DNA of 52,832 nt from Chitinophagaceae bacterium (lineage in GTDB: Bacteria; Bacteroidota; Bacteroidia; Chitinophagales; Chitinophagaceae), in contig CANGMZ010000007.1 in NCBI GenBank assembly GCA_947454715.1, positions 1 to 52,832 on the forward strand. The letters are read 5' to 3'. The notes beneath the pieces are model-generated. The model worked only from the letters and a program-made list of their open reading frames with translations, searched no databases and was not told the DNA's origin. Position numbers and translations under genes: made by a program. Of this stretch, positions 9,626 to 19,052 are shown in pieces (the stretch's first letter is position 1; the number at the start of each line of letters is the position of its first letter).

Positions 9626-9658
9626 AATATCTGTAGTGCTCTTCGCACTACAGATATT
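9626..9658. promoter_or_regulatory. Perfect 14-bp hairpin between eno and the divIC-like gene
   Basis: AATATCTGTAGTGC and its exact complement flank a five-base loop. Neither strand has a good T-run after the stem, so it is not a textbook terminator; it may be an RNA stabiliser, processing site or weak attenuator that sets the eno to divIC ratio. Confidence 0.5.
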
Positions 9659-9675
9659 AGGATGCTTTCATTTTA

Positions 9676-11040
<1,365 letters not shown>

Positions 11041-11120
11041 TCAATAATTTAAAGGTAGCCCTTTCAACTCATTTATGTAATGACGGCTGTCGATTTTTCA
11101 TGCTTATGCAGCTTTTTACC

Positions 11121-11723
11121 TTATTTCACCTTTCGTAGCCATCCCAGCACGCGTGCTCGTTTTATATGCCATAGCCCGTCATAAACTACCTGCATAGTAT
11201 CTCTGGATGCCCCAAAAGGACCGGGATTTTGCTGAATAATGACCACCCTGTTACTATCAACCATAGCTACAATAGCCACATGCCCATAAGGGTTTGATGT
11301 GTGCCCATCAAATATCAACAGATCTTCTGTCTGTGGAGGCAATTTGCTGCCATTTGTAAACTGCATCAATCCCCGCTGCGCATTAAATGTACTATCCTGC
11401 AGCGAGGTATTAAAAAAATCCTTCGCATTCCCGAAAGCATCAGGCATTTTATGCCCAAACCGCTGATAATAATACCGCTTCACAAATTCCACACATTGGT
11501 ATTTCATACCTATATTATAACCATCAGGTGCTGTGTTTCGCACTCCTGTATGCCCAACCATACCGTTGTAATAAACAGGTATACCATTAAGGCTATCCAG
11601 AGGTTCACCTATTTTATATTTAGGATTCGGATTATAGTCACTTTTATTGATATAAAAGAGCACTCCTGTTGCCACAAACAACGAGATGACAACCAATAAT
11701 ATTATCTTACTGCTCCGCTTCAT
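11121..11723 (-). CDS. Membrane-anchored CHAP-domain amidase/peptidase
   Basis: 200 residues: an N-terminal membrane anchor or uncleaved signal (about 5-25), then a CHAP (NlpC/P60-superfamily) domain with catalytic Cys in YQCVEF (C77) and His in YGHVAI (H148). CHAP enzymes cleave peptidoglycan peptides or gamma-glutamyl amides; the layout also resembles the amidase part of glutathionylspermidine amidases. The active site would face the periplasm. It is divergent from the PagL homologue, and its exact substrate cannot be told from sequence. Confidence 0.8.
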   Translation of the reverse strand: MKRSSKIILLVVISLFVATGVLFYINKSDYNPNPKYKIGEPLDSLNGIPVYYNGMVGHTGVRNTAPDGYNIGMKYQCVEFVKRYYYQRFGHKMPDAFGNAKDFFNTSLQDSTFNAQRGLMQFTNGSKLPPQTEDLLIFDGHTSNPYGHVAIVAMVDSNRVVIIQQNPGPFGASRDTMQVVYDGLWHIKRARVLGWLRKVK

Positions 11724-11776
11724 GTATGTGGTAAATCTACCGATAAATTAAAAAATATCCTGCTTCATTTATTCCT

Positions 11777-11808
11777 TTTGGATAAAATGAATGAGGTGTT
11801 TACATTTG
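11777..11808 (+). promoter_or_regulatory. Bacteroidota promoter of the PagL homologue
   Basis: TTTG (11777-11780), 20-nt spacer, TACATTTG (11801-11808): a full match to the -33/-7 consensus. The ATG begins 7 nt after the box, so the mRNA should be leaderless or nearly so. Confidence 0.7.
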
Positions 11809-11814
11809 TTATAT

Positions 11815-12948
11815 ATGTATCCTCTTTATAACCGTATCTGTGCATTGCTTATTGTGCTATGTGCATCATTTTGTGTGAAAGCGCAAACCACTGATCCACT
11901 TGTAGGATATGGATTTGAGGTCAATACATTTGCCGGTCATGTTATCAAACACTCCCCGAAATTCCACTTACCACTGCCATCATTGTCTACAGGTGTAGAT
12001 ATGAATCTGGTATATAAATGTTCGGGAAGGAAGGTATGGGAAGAATGCAGACACTTTCCTACTATTGGCTTAGGCTTCACTTATACTAACTATGGCATTG
12101 ATTCAGTTTATGGTCGTTGCTTCAGCATTTACCCTAATATCACCTTCCCGCTTATTTCTACTAAAAAATTTGAGTGGACCATACGCATTGGTGATGGCAT
12201 GGGCTATGTAACCAAAAAATATAGCCGTAAAGTAATCTCTGACACACTGAATAATGCCATTGGCAGCTATATCAACGACTACGCCAGCTTTAACACAGAC
12301 ATACGCTACAGTGCCAATAAGCATTGGGACATACAAGCCGGGCTTAACTTCACCCATATATCTGATGCATCCTACCACCAACCCAACCTAGGTATCAATC
12401 TATATGGCGCACATGTGGGTATACGTTACTTCCCTTCATCTTCTAAACCTGATCATATTTGCCGTAAACCGCAGCAACTCAGAGATCGCTGGCTGATACA
12501 AATGAGAGCCGGCATTGCCTTTAACCAGATTGAAGCACCACAGGGGCCTACATACCCTGTTTATATGACCACGCTTTATGCCAGCCGCAGGTGGAGAGGC
12601 AAAAACAAGGTGTATGCTGGTATCGACTACTCCTACCACGAAGCCATATATGCCTATCAAAGAAACAACGAAATAAACCCCGGTAATGAAGTAGCAAACG
12701 CTTATAAAGCCGCAATAATCGCAGGTAATGAGTGGCAATTTGGGAGAGTAGGCATTATTTTACAGATGGGCTACTATCTCAAACAGTCTACTTTAAAACA
12801 AGATAGATATTACGAAAAGATAGGCGGGCATTATTACCTTGTGCAAAGAGAGAAAGGCCCTGTAAAGGAATTTTTCCTTACTGGCTTTTTGAAGACGCAC
12901 AAATCTGTTGCCGAACTGGCTGAGTTCGGATTCGGATTCGGATTCTAA
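11815..12948 (+). CDS. PagL-like acyloxyacyl hydrolase (lipid A deacylase), outer membrane
   Basis: 377 residues from the ATG after the promoter; the longer frame starting 24 nt earlier would include the promoter box. Signal peptide (ALLIVLCASFCVKAQ) followed by an amphipathic beta-strand protein. The segment NFTHISDASYHQPNLGIN carries the His-x-Ser pair (H181, S183) and downstream Asn (N191) typical of PagL/acyloxyacyl hydrolase proteins, which remove acyl chains from lipid A and remodel LPS. It is longer than classical PagL (about 150-180 residues); the second half looks like additional barrel strands, and the protein ends in a phenylalanine-rich FGFGFGF tail coded by a 6-bp tandem repeat. 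The family call is good; deacylase activity is inferred. Confidence 0.8.
   Translation: MYPLYNRICALLIVLCASFCVKAQTTDPLVGYGFEVNTFAGHVIKHSPKFHLPLPSLSTGVDMNLVYKCSGRKVWEECRHFPTIGLGFTYTNYGIDSVYGRCFSIYPNITFPLISTKKFEWTIRIGDGMGYVTKKYSRKVISDTLNNAIGSYINDYASFNTDIRYSANKHWDIQAGLNFTHISDASYHQPNLGINLYGAHVGIRYFPSSSKPDHICRKPQQLRDRWLIQMRAGIAFNQIEAPQGPTYPVYMTTLYASRRWRGKNKVYAGIDYSYHEAIYAYQRNNEINPGNEVANAYKAAIIAGNEWQFGRVGIILQMGYYLKQSTLKQDRYYEKIGGHYYLVQREKGPVKEFFLTGFLKTHKSVAELAEFGFGFGF
12926..12945 (+). repeat. Short 6-bp tandem repeat at the 3' end of the PagL homologue
   Basis: About three and a half units of GGATTC encode the alternating Phe-Gly tail. Unit gain or loss keeps the frame, so only the length of the C-terminus could vary. 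Confidence 0.6.
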
Positions 12949-13009
12949 CCACCGACATTATCAATATCATAAAGTCAAAACACTTTATGCAGCAACAAGT
13001 AACCGAAAC

Positions 13010-13657
13010 ATGACTAAGATATCATTGCCAGATAGCGTTGGACCATATTGCGCTGCACACACAACACCGGAATCACCTGTATTAGCTGCCCTGAACCGGG
13101 AAACAAACCTTAAAGTACCCAGTGCGGTAATGCTTTCCGGGCATTTGCAAGGGGCTTTCTTGCAGATGATCAGCCATGCTATTAAACCACGCAGAATATT
13201 AGAGATAGGTACATTTACAGGTTACTCTGCTATTTGTCTGGCACAGGGACTTACCAATGATGGCATATTACATACTGTAGATATAGAAGAAGAACTGGAT
13301 TTCCTCACCACCAAATACTTTAAGGAAGCGGGGCTGGAAGACAAAATAATCACCCATATAGGCAAAGCAGCTAATGTAATTCCGGATATCAATGAGCTGT
13401 TTGACTTGGTGTTCATTGATGCCGACAAAGTCAATTACGGCCTTTATTATGATATGGTATTTGACAAAGTAGTGCCGGGTGGATTTATTTTGGCAGACAA
13501 TGTTTTATATGAAGGCGAAGTAACACTACCACTGGAGCAACAAAGCAAGAATGCCCGTGCAATGGACGAATTCAATAAAAAAATCAATAATGATAATCGT
13601 GTAGAGCAGATGATATTATCACTCAGAGATGGTATTACAATGATTAGAAAAAAATAA
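13010..13657 (+). CDS. SAM-dependent O-methyltransferase (caffeoyl-CoA/catechol type)
   Basis: 215 residues from the chosen ATG; a longer in-frame start overlaps the preceding gene and adds a low-complexity SDSDSDS segment that looks non-native. The class I SAM fold is clear: LEIGTFTGYSAICLA (motif I), acidic HTVDIEEE, FIDADK and GGFILADNV. This matches the family 3 (PF01596) O-methyltransferases, which methylate catechol-like hydroxyls with a divalent metal. Bacterial members act on varied small molecules or proteins, so the substrate is unknown. It follows the PagL homologue by about 60 nt and may be co-transcribed. Confidence 0.9.
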   Translation: MTKISLPDSVGPYCAAHTTPESPVLAALNRETNLKVPSAVMLSGHLQGAFLQMISHAIKPRRILEIGTFTGYSAICLAQGLTNDGILHTVDIEEELDFLTTKYFKEAGLEDKIITHIGKAANVIPDINELFDLVFIDADKVNYGLYYDMVFDKVVPGGFILADNVLYEGEVTLPLEQQSKNARAMDEFNKKINNDNRVEQMILSLRDGITMIRKK

Positions 13658-13691
13658 CCTCCCCTTATTGCTGATTAGCATTATGGAGAGG
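13658..13691 (+). terminator. Probable terminator after the O-methyltransferase gene
   Basis: CCTCCCC pairs imperfectly with GGAGAGG around an inner TGCT/AGCA stem, followed by a T/A-rich stretch. Weaker than other terminators in the window. Confidence 0.45.
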
Positions 13692-13713
13692 CTTATTATT
13701 ATAATATCATCAA

Positions 13714-14355
13714 TTAAACAGTCCATTCCAGCAAACCGAAATCGGTTACCAGTCTGCAGATATTGCCATTCGCATCATAACCTATGTAAGATGCATAAAG
13801 GCCGTCTCCATAACCTGTTGTGAACAATGCAGCATTACTTGTCTTTCCTTCCCACATCAACCATGTACGAGTATCTTTATATGCTTTCTCCATTTCTTTA
13901 GAAACAGTAGACAAGTCTACATCCTCTTTATACAGGTTGTCGTATTCCGTATAACCCGATGCATCCATAAATGAACCGGTACCGGAGTCTACTCCATAAC
14001 CAAATATTTCATCTTTCTCCAACTCTGCCGGGTCTTGGCCATCTGTAAGTGCATAACTCCATTTCACTGGCTTGGTATCTGTAAATCTGATACGAGCAAA
14101 ACCAATGCGCTCGTCATCATCGTTGATTGTTGCTATTGCAACTTCTACCGGAAACTGCCCCTTAGGGAATTCTGCGGTAAACGGTTCTTCCATGTATAAC
14201 GAAATAGGGTCACAAGCAAAGATCTTTCCTTCTTTGATATTCAGTTTGCCTATTTCTACGGCTGAAAATTTCAGATTATCGTCATCCGGATCCATCTGAG
14301 AATAACCATTAGTAAAAGCATTTTCCAAAAATGCCGGTGTCTTTATAAAGCTCAT
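13714..14355 (-). CDS. DUF4241 family protein
   Basis: 213 residues, soluble, acidic, no signal peptide. It contains the DUF4241 hallmarks: a CDPISL segment near residue 48, FPVEVAIATINDDDERIGFARIRF in the middle, YGVDSGTGSFMDA near 120, and a C-terminal TTGYGDGLYASYIGYDANG plus VTDFG. DUF4241 proteins are widespread in bacteria and often occur near immunity or toxin loci, but there is no toxin gene here and the molecular role is not known. It stands alone, with an OMP gene and its terminator upstream. Confidence 0.8.
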   Translation of the reverse strand: MSFIKTPAFLENAFTNGYSQMDPDDDNLKFSAVEIGKLNIKEGKIFACDPISLYMEEPFTAEFPKGQFPVEVAIATINDDDERIGFARIRFTDTKPVKWSYALTDGQDPAELEKDEIFGYGVDSGTGSFMDASGYTEYDNLYKEDVDLSTVSKEMEKAYKDTRTWLMWEGKTSNAALFTTGYGDGLYASYIGYDANGNICRLVTDFGLLEWTV

Positions 14356-14371
14356 GGCGTATGTTTTTAAA

Positions 14372-14426
14372 TAAAAAAGAGCTGAACAATCATCGGCATA
14401 AACTTGTGCGATAATGGTTCAGCTCT
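14372..14426 (-). terminator. Long terminator after the outer-membrane barrel gene
   Basis: On the minus strand AGAGCTGAAC opens an 18-bp stem with two mismatches, closed by GTTCAGCTCT and followed by TTTTTTATTT. It separates the barrel gene from the DUF4241 gene. Confidence 0.8.
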
Positions 14427-14465
14427 CTAAATGAAATAAATTTGTTGATATGTATACTCAGGATA

Positions 14466-15230
14466 TTACAGACCTGTTACAGTAATACCTACTGATGCAG
14501 GTGTTAATGCCGGGCCGTTATTTTCTTTGAATACACCTGTGATGTTGTAAGAACCAAAGAATGCAATATTACCCCAACCTATACGAGCAGTTGCTGCAAA
14601 ATTCCATGGGCTCAAATATCTTTTAGTATCAATCTTTTCTTTGATGTTGGTACCACCTGCAGAAATCAATTCCTTTGTATGTGCACCCAAGAATGCACCT
14701 ACCGTTACACCTGCTGCTGCTTTGAATCCTTTGTTACGGTTCAATTTGTTACTGAAATAACGCAATTCAAACGGAGCCTGTAAGTAAGTGGTATTAAACT
14801 TATAACGCTTACCAGGGTTAGGGTCATTGATAATACGAGCTGTAGCCCCTAATACCCCTGTATCTGTGTTCATCAACTTTTGTTTATCCAGATAAACAAC
14901 CGATGTATTGATACCCAAACCGGTAGCAAAACTGAAATTAGAGCTCTTGATTGGAAAATCGTAGCATAGGTATGCGTTGAATACATAACCTATACCTTTT
15001 GTTTTAACAGAATCAGGCTTGCTTGCCCAAGTGTTATAACCTAACTGTATCATTACAAAATCTCTGGAAGGTTTAGTAACCTTAGCGGAAGGATTTTTAA
15101 AAAGTGTAGCAGTGCTATCTTTAGAATATTTGATGTCTTCGCCACTTCCCGTTACGCGAACATCTTTTTGTGCGAATAAAAGAGACGACTGAATGAACAG
15201 TAAAGACAATAATGCAACACGTTTTAGCAT
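14466..15230 (-). CDS. Outer-membrane beta-barrel protein (PorT-like family)
   Basis: 254 residues with a clear signal peptide (ALLSLLFIQSSLLFAQ, cleavage after FAQ). The rest alternates hydrophobic and polar residues with glycine-rich turns (FATGLGINTSVVYL, KAAAGVTVGAFLGAH, ATARIGWGNIAFFGSYNITG), the pattern of small Bacteroidota beta-barrels such as OMP_b-brl_2/PorT. Function unknown. Monocistronic, with a TATATTTG promoter box upstream and a strong terminator downstream. Confidence 0.75.
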   Translation of the reverse strand: MLKRVALLSLLFIQSSLLFAQKDVRVTGSGEDIKYSKDSTATLFKNPSAKVTKPSRDFVMIQLGYNTWASKPDSVKTKGIGYVFNAYLCYDFPIKSSNFSFATGLGINTSVVYLDKQKLMNTDTGVLGATARIINDPNPGKRYKFNTTYLQAPFELRYFSNKLNRNKGFKAAAGVTVGAFLGAHTKELISAGGTNIKEKIDTKRYLSPWNFAATARIGWGNIAFFGSYNITGVFKENNGPALTPASVGITVTGL

Positions 15231-15247
15231 AATTCTGAATTAGTGTG

Positions 15248-15255
15248 CAAATATA
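15248..15255 (-). promoter_or_regulatory. -7 promoter element of the barrel gene
   Basis: TATATTTG on the minus strand, 17 nt before the ATG. The -33 element is poor. Confidence 0.5.
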
Positions 15256-15432
15256 ATAGCTGTATTATGGAAAATTTGTTAAAATGTAAGAAACGAACCA
15301 TTTGATAACCCTATTTGCGCATTTAACTGTAAAATGATTGCCTGAAACGGTGGCATCAGAGGTTAATACATTAATTTGCAGCAGCAAAACGCATGAACTT
15401 TCATGCTATTATTTACCTTTTGAATCGGGAAT

Positions 15433-15876
15433 GTGATTTTTAATGATGAATATTTTATGCGGGAGGCCCTCAAACAGGCGCAACTTGCTTTTCATGCCGG
15501 CGAAGTGCCTATAGGCGCTGTTGTAACATGGGGAGACAAGATAATAGCCCGTGGCTTCAATCAGGTGGAACAGCTGAACGACAGTACTGCTCATGCCGAA
15601 ATGATTGCTTTAACCGCTGCTTTCAATCAGTTGGGTAGCAAGTACCTCCCAGAGGCTACACTCTATGTAACTGTAGAACCCTGTCTTATGTGCTGTGGTG
15701 CATTATACTGGTCTAAAGTTGGCAGGATCGTTTATGGTGCCGAAGATGTTAAAAACGGATACCACAAAACCACAGGCGAGAACTGGCCTTTTCATCAGAA
15801 AGCAGAATTGAGCAAGGGTGTTCTGGCTGAAGAATGCGCTCAATTAATGAAAGCTTTTTTTGCTGCATTGAGATAA
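15433..15876 (+). CDS. tadA: tRNA-specific adenosine deaminase TadA
   Basis: 147 residues, usual TadA length. Deaminates A34 to inosine in the tRNA-Arg anticodon. The zinc site is intact: HAEMIAL (H54, with E56 as proton shuttle) and PCLMC (C84, C87). The start is probably GTG, since an overlapping ATG leads straight to a stop and the next in-frame ATG (codon 9) would remove conserved N-terminal residues; this is the less certain part. A Rieske protein gene follows after 27 nt, perhaps in the same transcript. Confidence 0.93.
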   Translation: MIFNDEYFMREALKQAQLAFHAGEVPIGAVVTWGDKIIARGFNQVEQLNDSTAHAEMIALTAAFNQLGSKYLPEATLYVTVEPCLMCCGALYWSKVGRIVYGAEDVKNGYHKTTGENWPFHQKAELSKGVLAEECAQLMKAFFAALR

Positions 15877-15903
15877 TCAACAGACATAAAAGAATACAAA
15901 AAA

Positions 15904-16299
15904 TTGAGCATATATACTTTTTATAAAACCAATGCTTCCTTCTCAAACCTTGAGGAAAACAAACCTATAGAGATCTCAACGGGCGATAAATCACTGTGCT
16001 TGTTACTTCGCAATGGTCAAATCCATGCATTTGCAGCTTTGTGCCCTCATGCAGGTATTCCTTTGTGCGCGGGTTGGCTCGATGGCTTAGGGCGTATAGT
16101 TTGCCCCAAACACAAATATCGGTTTGACCCTGCAACCGGCCGTAATACCAGTGGCGAAGGATACAAACTATTTACATATCCGGTAGAAATTAGAGATAAT
16201 GAAATATTTGTAGGATTCATGGACAATGACCCGCCACAGACAAATATCGATACCCAACAAAGTAAGTTTGACATAGATGATGATGTAGACAGGTGGTAA
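15904..16299 (+). CDS. Rieske [2Fe-2S] domain protein
   Basis: 131 residues, essentially one Rieske domain. Cluster ligands are C47/H49 in LCPHAG and C67/H70 in CPKHKYRFD, with the usual spacing of non-respiratory (ferredoxin-like or nitrite reductase small subunit-like) Rieske proteins. No signal peptide or membrane segment, so cytosolic electron transfer is likely; the redox partner is not adjacent. Translation probably begins at TTG, as no ATG lies before the domain. It ends with a short acidic tail. Confidence 0.85.
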   Translation: MSIYTFYKTNASFSNLEENKPIEISTGDKSLCLLLRNGQIHAFAALCPHAGIPLCAGWLDGLGRIVCPKHKYRFDPATGRNTSGEGYKLFTYPVEIRDNEIFVGFMDNDPPQTNIDTQQSKFDIDDDVDRW

Positions 16300-16317
16300 T
16301 CAGTTAATACTTGCCAT

Positions 16318-16356
16318 AAAAAATGGCCTGAGTCGCAAAAACTCAGGCCATTTTAT
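16318..16356. terminator. Bidirectional terminator
   Basis: AAAATGGCCTGAGT and its perfect complement with a seven-base loop, A-rich before and T-rich after, between the convergent Rieske and helicase genes. Confidence 0.9.
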
Positions 16357-16376
16357 TTATCAATTGTAAATATTGA

Positions 16377-18134
16377 TTAGCTACGATCTCCTCTGTCACG
16401 ATCACGACCTCTGCCGCCACCATAACTGCCACCTGATTTCTTACCAAATGAACGGTTATCACCACCAAATCTTGCACCACCACCTTGTGGTTTAGAATAG
16501 CCACGATCTCCACCACGGTCTCCACCTGGTCTAGATTGCTCTGCTTCTTCCAAGCGTACTTTTCTGGTTTTGTATTTTTTATTTGACAGGTGCTCCTTTA
16601 TGTATTCTGCTGCTTCAGTAGGTACATTAAAGAAACTGCTCAAATCACGAACGGTGATACGATCTACCATGTTTGGTTCTACATCTGTAGATTCTGTGAT
16701 AAACTGCAACAAACGTTGTGCATTCAATCCATCTTTTTCACCAATGTTGATGAACAGACGAGTATATCTGCTTCCGCTTGCACCCGCTGCACCACTCTTA
16801 CGCTCAAAACCTGCATTCAGGTCTTCAGAATCAGAATATGCATCGATAGTATCTTTCAATTGTAACCAGATCAGCTTGCGAATCAATTCGTCCTTATCCA
16901 CATTAGCAAACTGCTCATGCATAGAATCGAAATACAATTTTGCAAACTCATCTTTTGGTTCTGCATCAGCTATCTGCTGCATGTAGAAGAACAAGCGCTT
17001 GCGCACTACTTCTGCACCATCAGGAATATCAGTCTTGTGGAATTTCTGCTTTACCAATCTTTCTATCTGGCGGATATTAGATATCTGCTTTGGAGAAACG
17101 ATAGACATACAGATACCTGACTTACCGGCACGAGCAGTACGACCGCTACGGTGCGTGTAAACTTCAGGATCATCAGGCAATTCGTAGTTGATAACGTGAG
17201 TAATATCATTTACGTCAATACCTCTTGCAGCAACGTCTGTAGCTACTATCGCCTGCAATTGCTTGCTCTTGAAGCGCTCCATAACCTTACTTCTCATTTT
17301 CTGATCCATGTCACCATGTAACGGACTTACATGGTAGCCCATTTTCATCAGTTTTTCAGAAACTTCCTGGCAATCCTGCTTTGTACGGGTAAAAATGATA
17401 CCATATATACCAGGAGCAAAGTCAAGCAAACGACGAAGTGTTTCAAAACGGTTGTGGTGATTAGCAACGAAATACTGATGATCAATATTTTCGTTTGTTA
17501 CGTTAGCCGCAGCTACCGCAAACTCCTGCCAATCTTTCATGAAGCGCTTAGCTATACTACGCACATCATTACTCATAGTAGCAGAAAATAACCATGTACG
17601 CTTTTCAGCAGGTGTATTCTTTAGAATCAACTCAATGTCTTCACGGAAACCCATGTTCAACATTTCATCAGCCTCATCTAAAACAACGTATTGAAGATTT
17701 TCAAGAGATATAGCCTTACGCTCCAAAAGATCGATTAAGCGACCCGGAGTAGCAACAATTACTTGTGGATTAGCACGTACATCACGGATTTGACCGGTGA
17801 TAGGAACGCCACCATAAACAGCGGCTATACGCAAACCACGCATCTGATCGCCGTATTTCTGCATTTCAGTCTGTATCTGCATACACAATTCACGTGTAGG
17901 GCTCAAAACAAGACACTGAACAGTTTTTACAGATGTATCTGTATGGTGCAACAATGGAAGACCATAAGCAGCAGTTTTACCTGTGCCCGTTTGTGCAAGG
18001 CCGATAATATCTTTCGGCTCGGATAAAAGATATGGTATTACTTTTTGCTGAATTGGTGTTGGTGTCTCAAATCCCAGGTCAGTTAATGCCTGCAGTATTT
18101 CTTCTCGCAAGGAGAAGGAAGAAAAAGAATTCAT
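16377..18134 (-). CDS. DEAD-box ATP-dependent RNA helicase with DbpA-like RNA-binding domain and RGG tail
   Basis: 585 residues. RecA-like domain 1 has the Q motif region, motif I AQTGTGKT (47-54), PTRELC, DEAD near residue 150 and SAT; domain 2 has the ATDVAARGID and HRSGRTARAG motifs. After a helical region comes a DbpA-type RNA-binding fold (about 455-530; FINIGEKDGL and ITVRDLSSFFNV) and a tail of about 50 residues rich in Arg, Gly and Asp. This is the DeaD/CsdA architecture: cold-adaptation and ribosome-assembly helicases that unwind structured RNA. The RGG-like tail should bind RNA non-specifically and could favour condensate formation. A TAACTTTG box gives a leader of about 25 nt. Confidence 0.93.
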   Translation of the reverse strand: MNSFSSFSLREEILQALTDLGFETPTPIQQKVIPYLLSEPKDIIGLAQTGTGKTAAYGLPLLHHTDTSVKTVQCLVLSPTRELCMQIQTEMQKYGDQMRGLRIAAVYGGVPITGQIRDVRANPQVIVATPGRLIDLLERKAISLENLQYVVLDEADEMLNMGFREDIELILKNTPAEKRTWLFSATMSNDVRSIAKRFMKDWQEFAVAAANVTNENIDHQYFVANHHNRFETLRRLLDFAPGIYGIIFTRTKQDCQEVSEKLMKMGYHVSPLHGDMDQKMRSKVMERFKSKQLQAIVATDVAARGIDVNDITHVINYELPDDPEVYTHRSGRTARAGKSGICMSIVSPKQISNIRQIERLVKQKFHKTDIPDGAEVVRKRLFFYMQQIADAEPKDEFAKLYFDSMHEQFANVDKDELIRKLIWLQLKDTIDAYSDSEDLNAGFERKSGAAGASGSRYTRLFINIGEKDGLNAQRLLQFITESTDVEPNMVDRITVRDLSSFFNVPTEAAEYIKEHLSNKKYKTRKVRLEEAEQSRPGGDRGGDRGYSKPQGGGARFGGDNRSFGKKSGGSYGGGRGRDRDRGDRS

Positions 18135-18163
18135 TAATAAAGAACTTTAAATATATGAAGTCG

Positions 18164-18171
18164 CAAAGTTA
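18164..18171 (-). promoter_or_regulatory. -7 promoter element of the DEAD-box helicase gene
   Basis: TAACTTTG on the minus strand, 29 nt before the ATG. Confidence 0.5.
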
Positions 18172-18341
18172 CAGTTAATAATCGACAAATAGCATTTATT
18201 ACACATTATAATAGTATTTTAACGTATCGCACTATATATAATCTCCTGCACCAGACATTACCTTACAAAAGATTGTGGTGACAGGCTTTCACTACAATCC
18301 TATATATAAAAATAATACTTCTTCTTTTAACACATTATCAA

Positions 18342-18349
18342 TACCTTTA
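18342..18349 (+). promoter_or_regulatory. Likely -7 element of the following outer-membrane protein gene
   Basis: TACCTTTA, one base off the TAnnTTTG consensus, 26 nt before the ATG. Confidence 0.4.
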
Positions 18350-18375
18350 CAGTCAAACCCATTAATAATTCAATA

Positions 18376-19017
18376 ATGAAGCAATTCATTTTAACTCTTA
18401 CTGTATGTTGTATGTGCCTGTCTGGTTTTGCACAACAGAGCAATACGGACAACAATACACCACAAAAAGAAGAGAAAAAAGCGCAGAAACCATCAAAACC
18501 TCCGGTATGTTATATTGGATTGAGTGGCGGTTCTAACAATCCTGCAGGAATCATTGGGTTTGACATTAATATTCCATTATCGTCTTATGTAACCCTCGAT
18601 GGAGGAACAGGCCCTAGTACCTGGGGAAATAAACTTTATGTAGGCTCAAAGTTTTACCTCAGACCTCAACAGCGTGGCTGGGCTTTTGCCGGAGGACTTA
18701 CATTCAGTTCAGGAGTAGAAAACATGAAAAAACGCCTGGAGACAATTAATGGTCGGCAAGAAGTTACACTTTCATTAAAAGCTCAAACGAATATATATAT
18801 TGGTGTGTATCATTATTGGACAATGGGCAGAAGATACAATAGATTTTTTGTGAATTTTGGCGGATCTGTTCCTTTAACATCACAGCACTATCACGAAATC
18901 TATGGCGCTCCGCTTACCGACAGGAGTCACCGATTCATTGACCGTATGGCCCCCGGAGGTCTGATGGCTGGTTTAGGGTTTTCCTTCAGCTTGTACAATA
19001 GACATGGCACTTTGTAG
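18376..19017 (+). CDS. Predicted outer-membrane beta-barrel protein, unknown family
   Basis: 213 residues with a signal peptide (LTLTVCCMCLSGFAQQ), a charged KEEKKAQKPSKP linker, then short amphipathic strands rich in Gly and aromatics (VCYIGLSGGS, NIYIGVYHYWT, RFFVNFGGSVPL, LMAGLGFSFSLYN). This suggests an eight-strand or similar small barrel in the outer membrane. I do not recognise a named family. The next gene (DUF5683) is on the same strand after about 35 nt and has its own promoter-like box, so the two may be expressed together or separately. Confidence 0.6.
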   Translation: MKQFILTLTVCCMCLSGFAQQSNTDNNTPQKEEKKAQKPSKPPVCYIGLSGGSNNPAGIIGFDINIPLSSYVTLDGGTGPSTWGNKLYVGSKFYLRPQQRGWAFAGGLTFSSGVENMKKRLETINGRQEVTLSLKAQTNIYIGVYHYWTMGRRYNRFFVNFGGSVPLTSQHYHEIYGAPLTDRSHRFIDRMAPGGLMAGLGFSFSLYNRHGTL

Positions 19018-19026
19018 GTTTAGAAG

Positions 19027-19034
19027 TAACTTTG
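19027..19034 (+). promoter_or_regulatory. -7 promoter element of the DUF5683 gene
   Basis: TAACTTTG. The longest reading frame of the next gene starts at the TTG inside this box, so that start would be within the promoter; the TTG 19 nt after the box is the better one. Confidence 0.45.
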
Positions 19035-19052
19035 CCGGCTAATATCATTCAA

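Noticed and set aside
12908-13009. Longer N-terminus for the O-methyltransferase
   Set aside because: The extension overlaps the previous gene and encodes a low-complexity SDSDSDS stretch from the 6-bp repeat; the family starts near the chosen ATG.
13714-14355. Immunity gene role for the DUF4241 protein
   Set aside because: The family is sometimes near toxin loci, but no toxin or secretion-effector gene lies beside it here.
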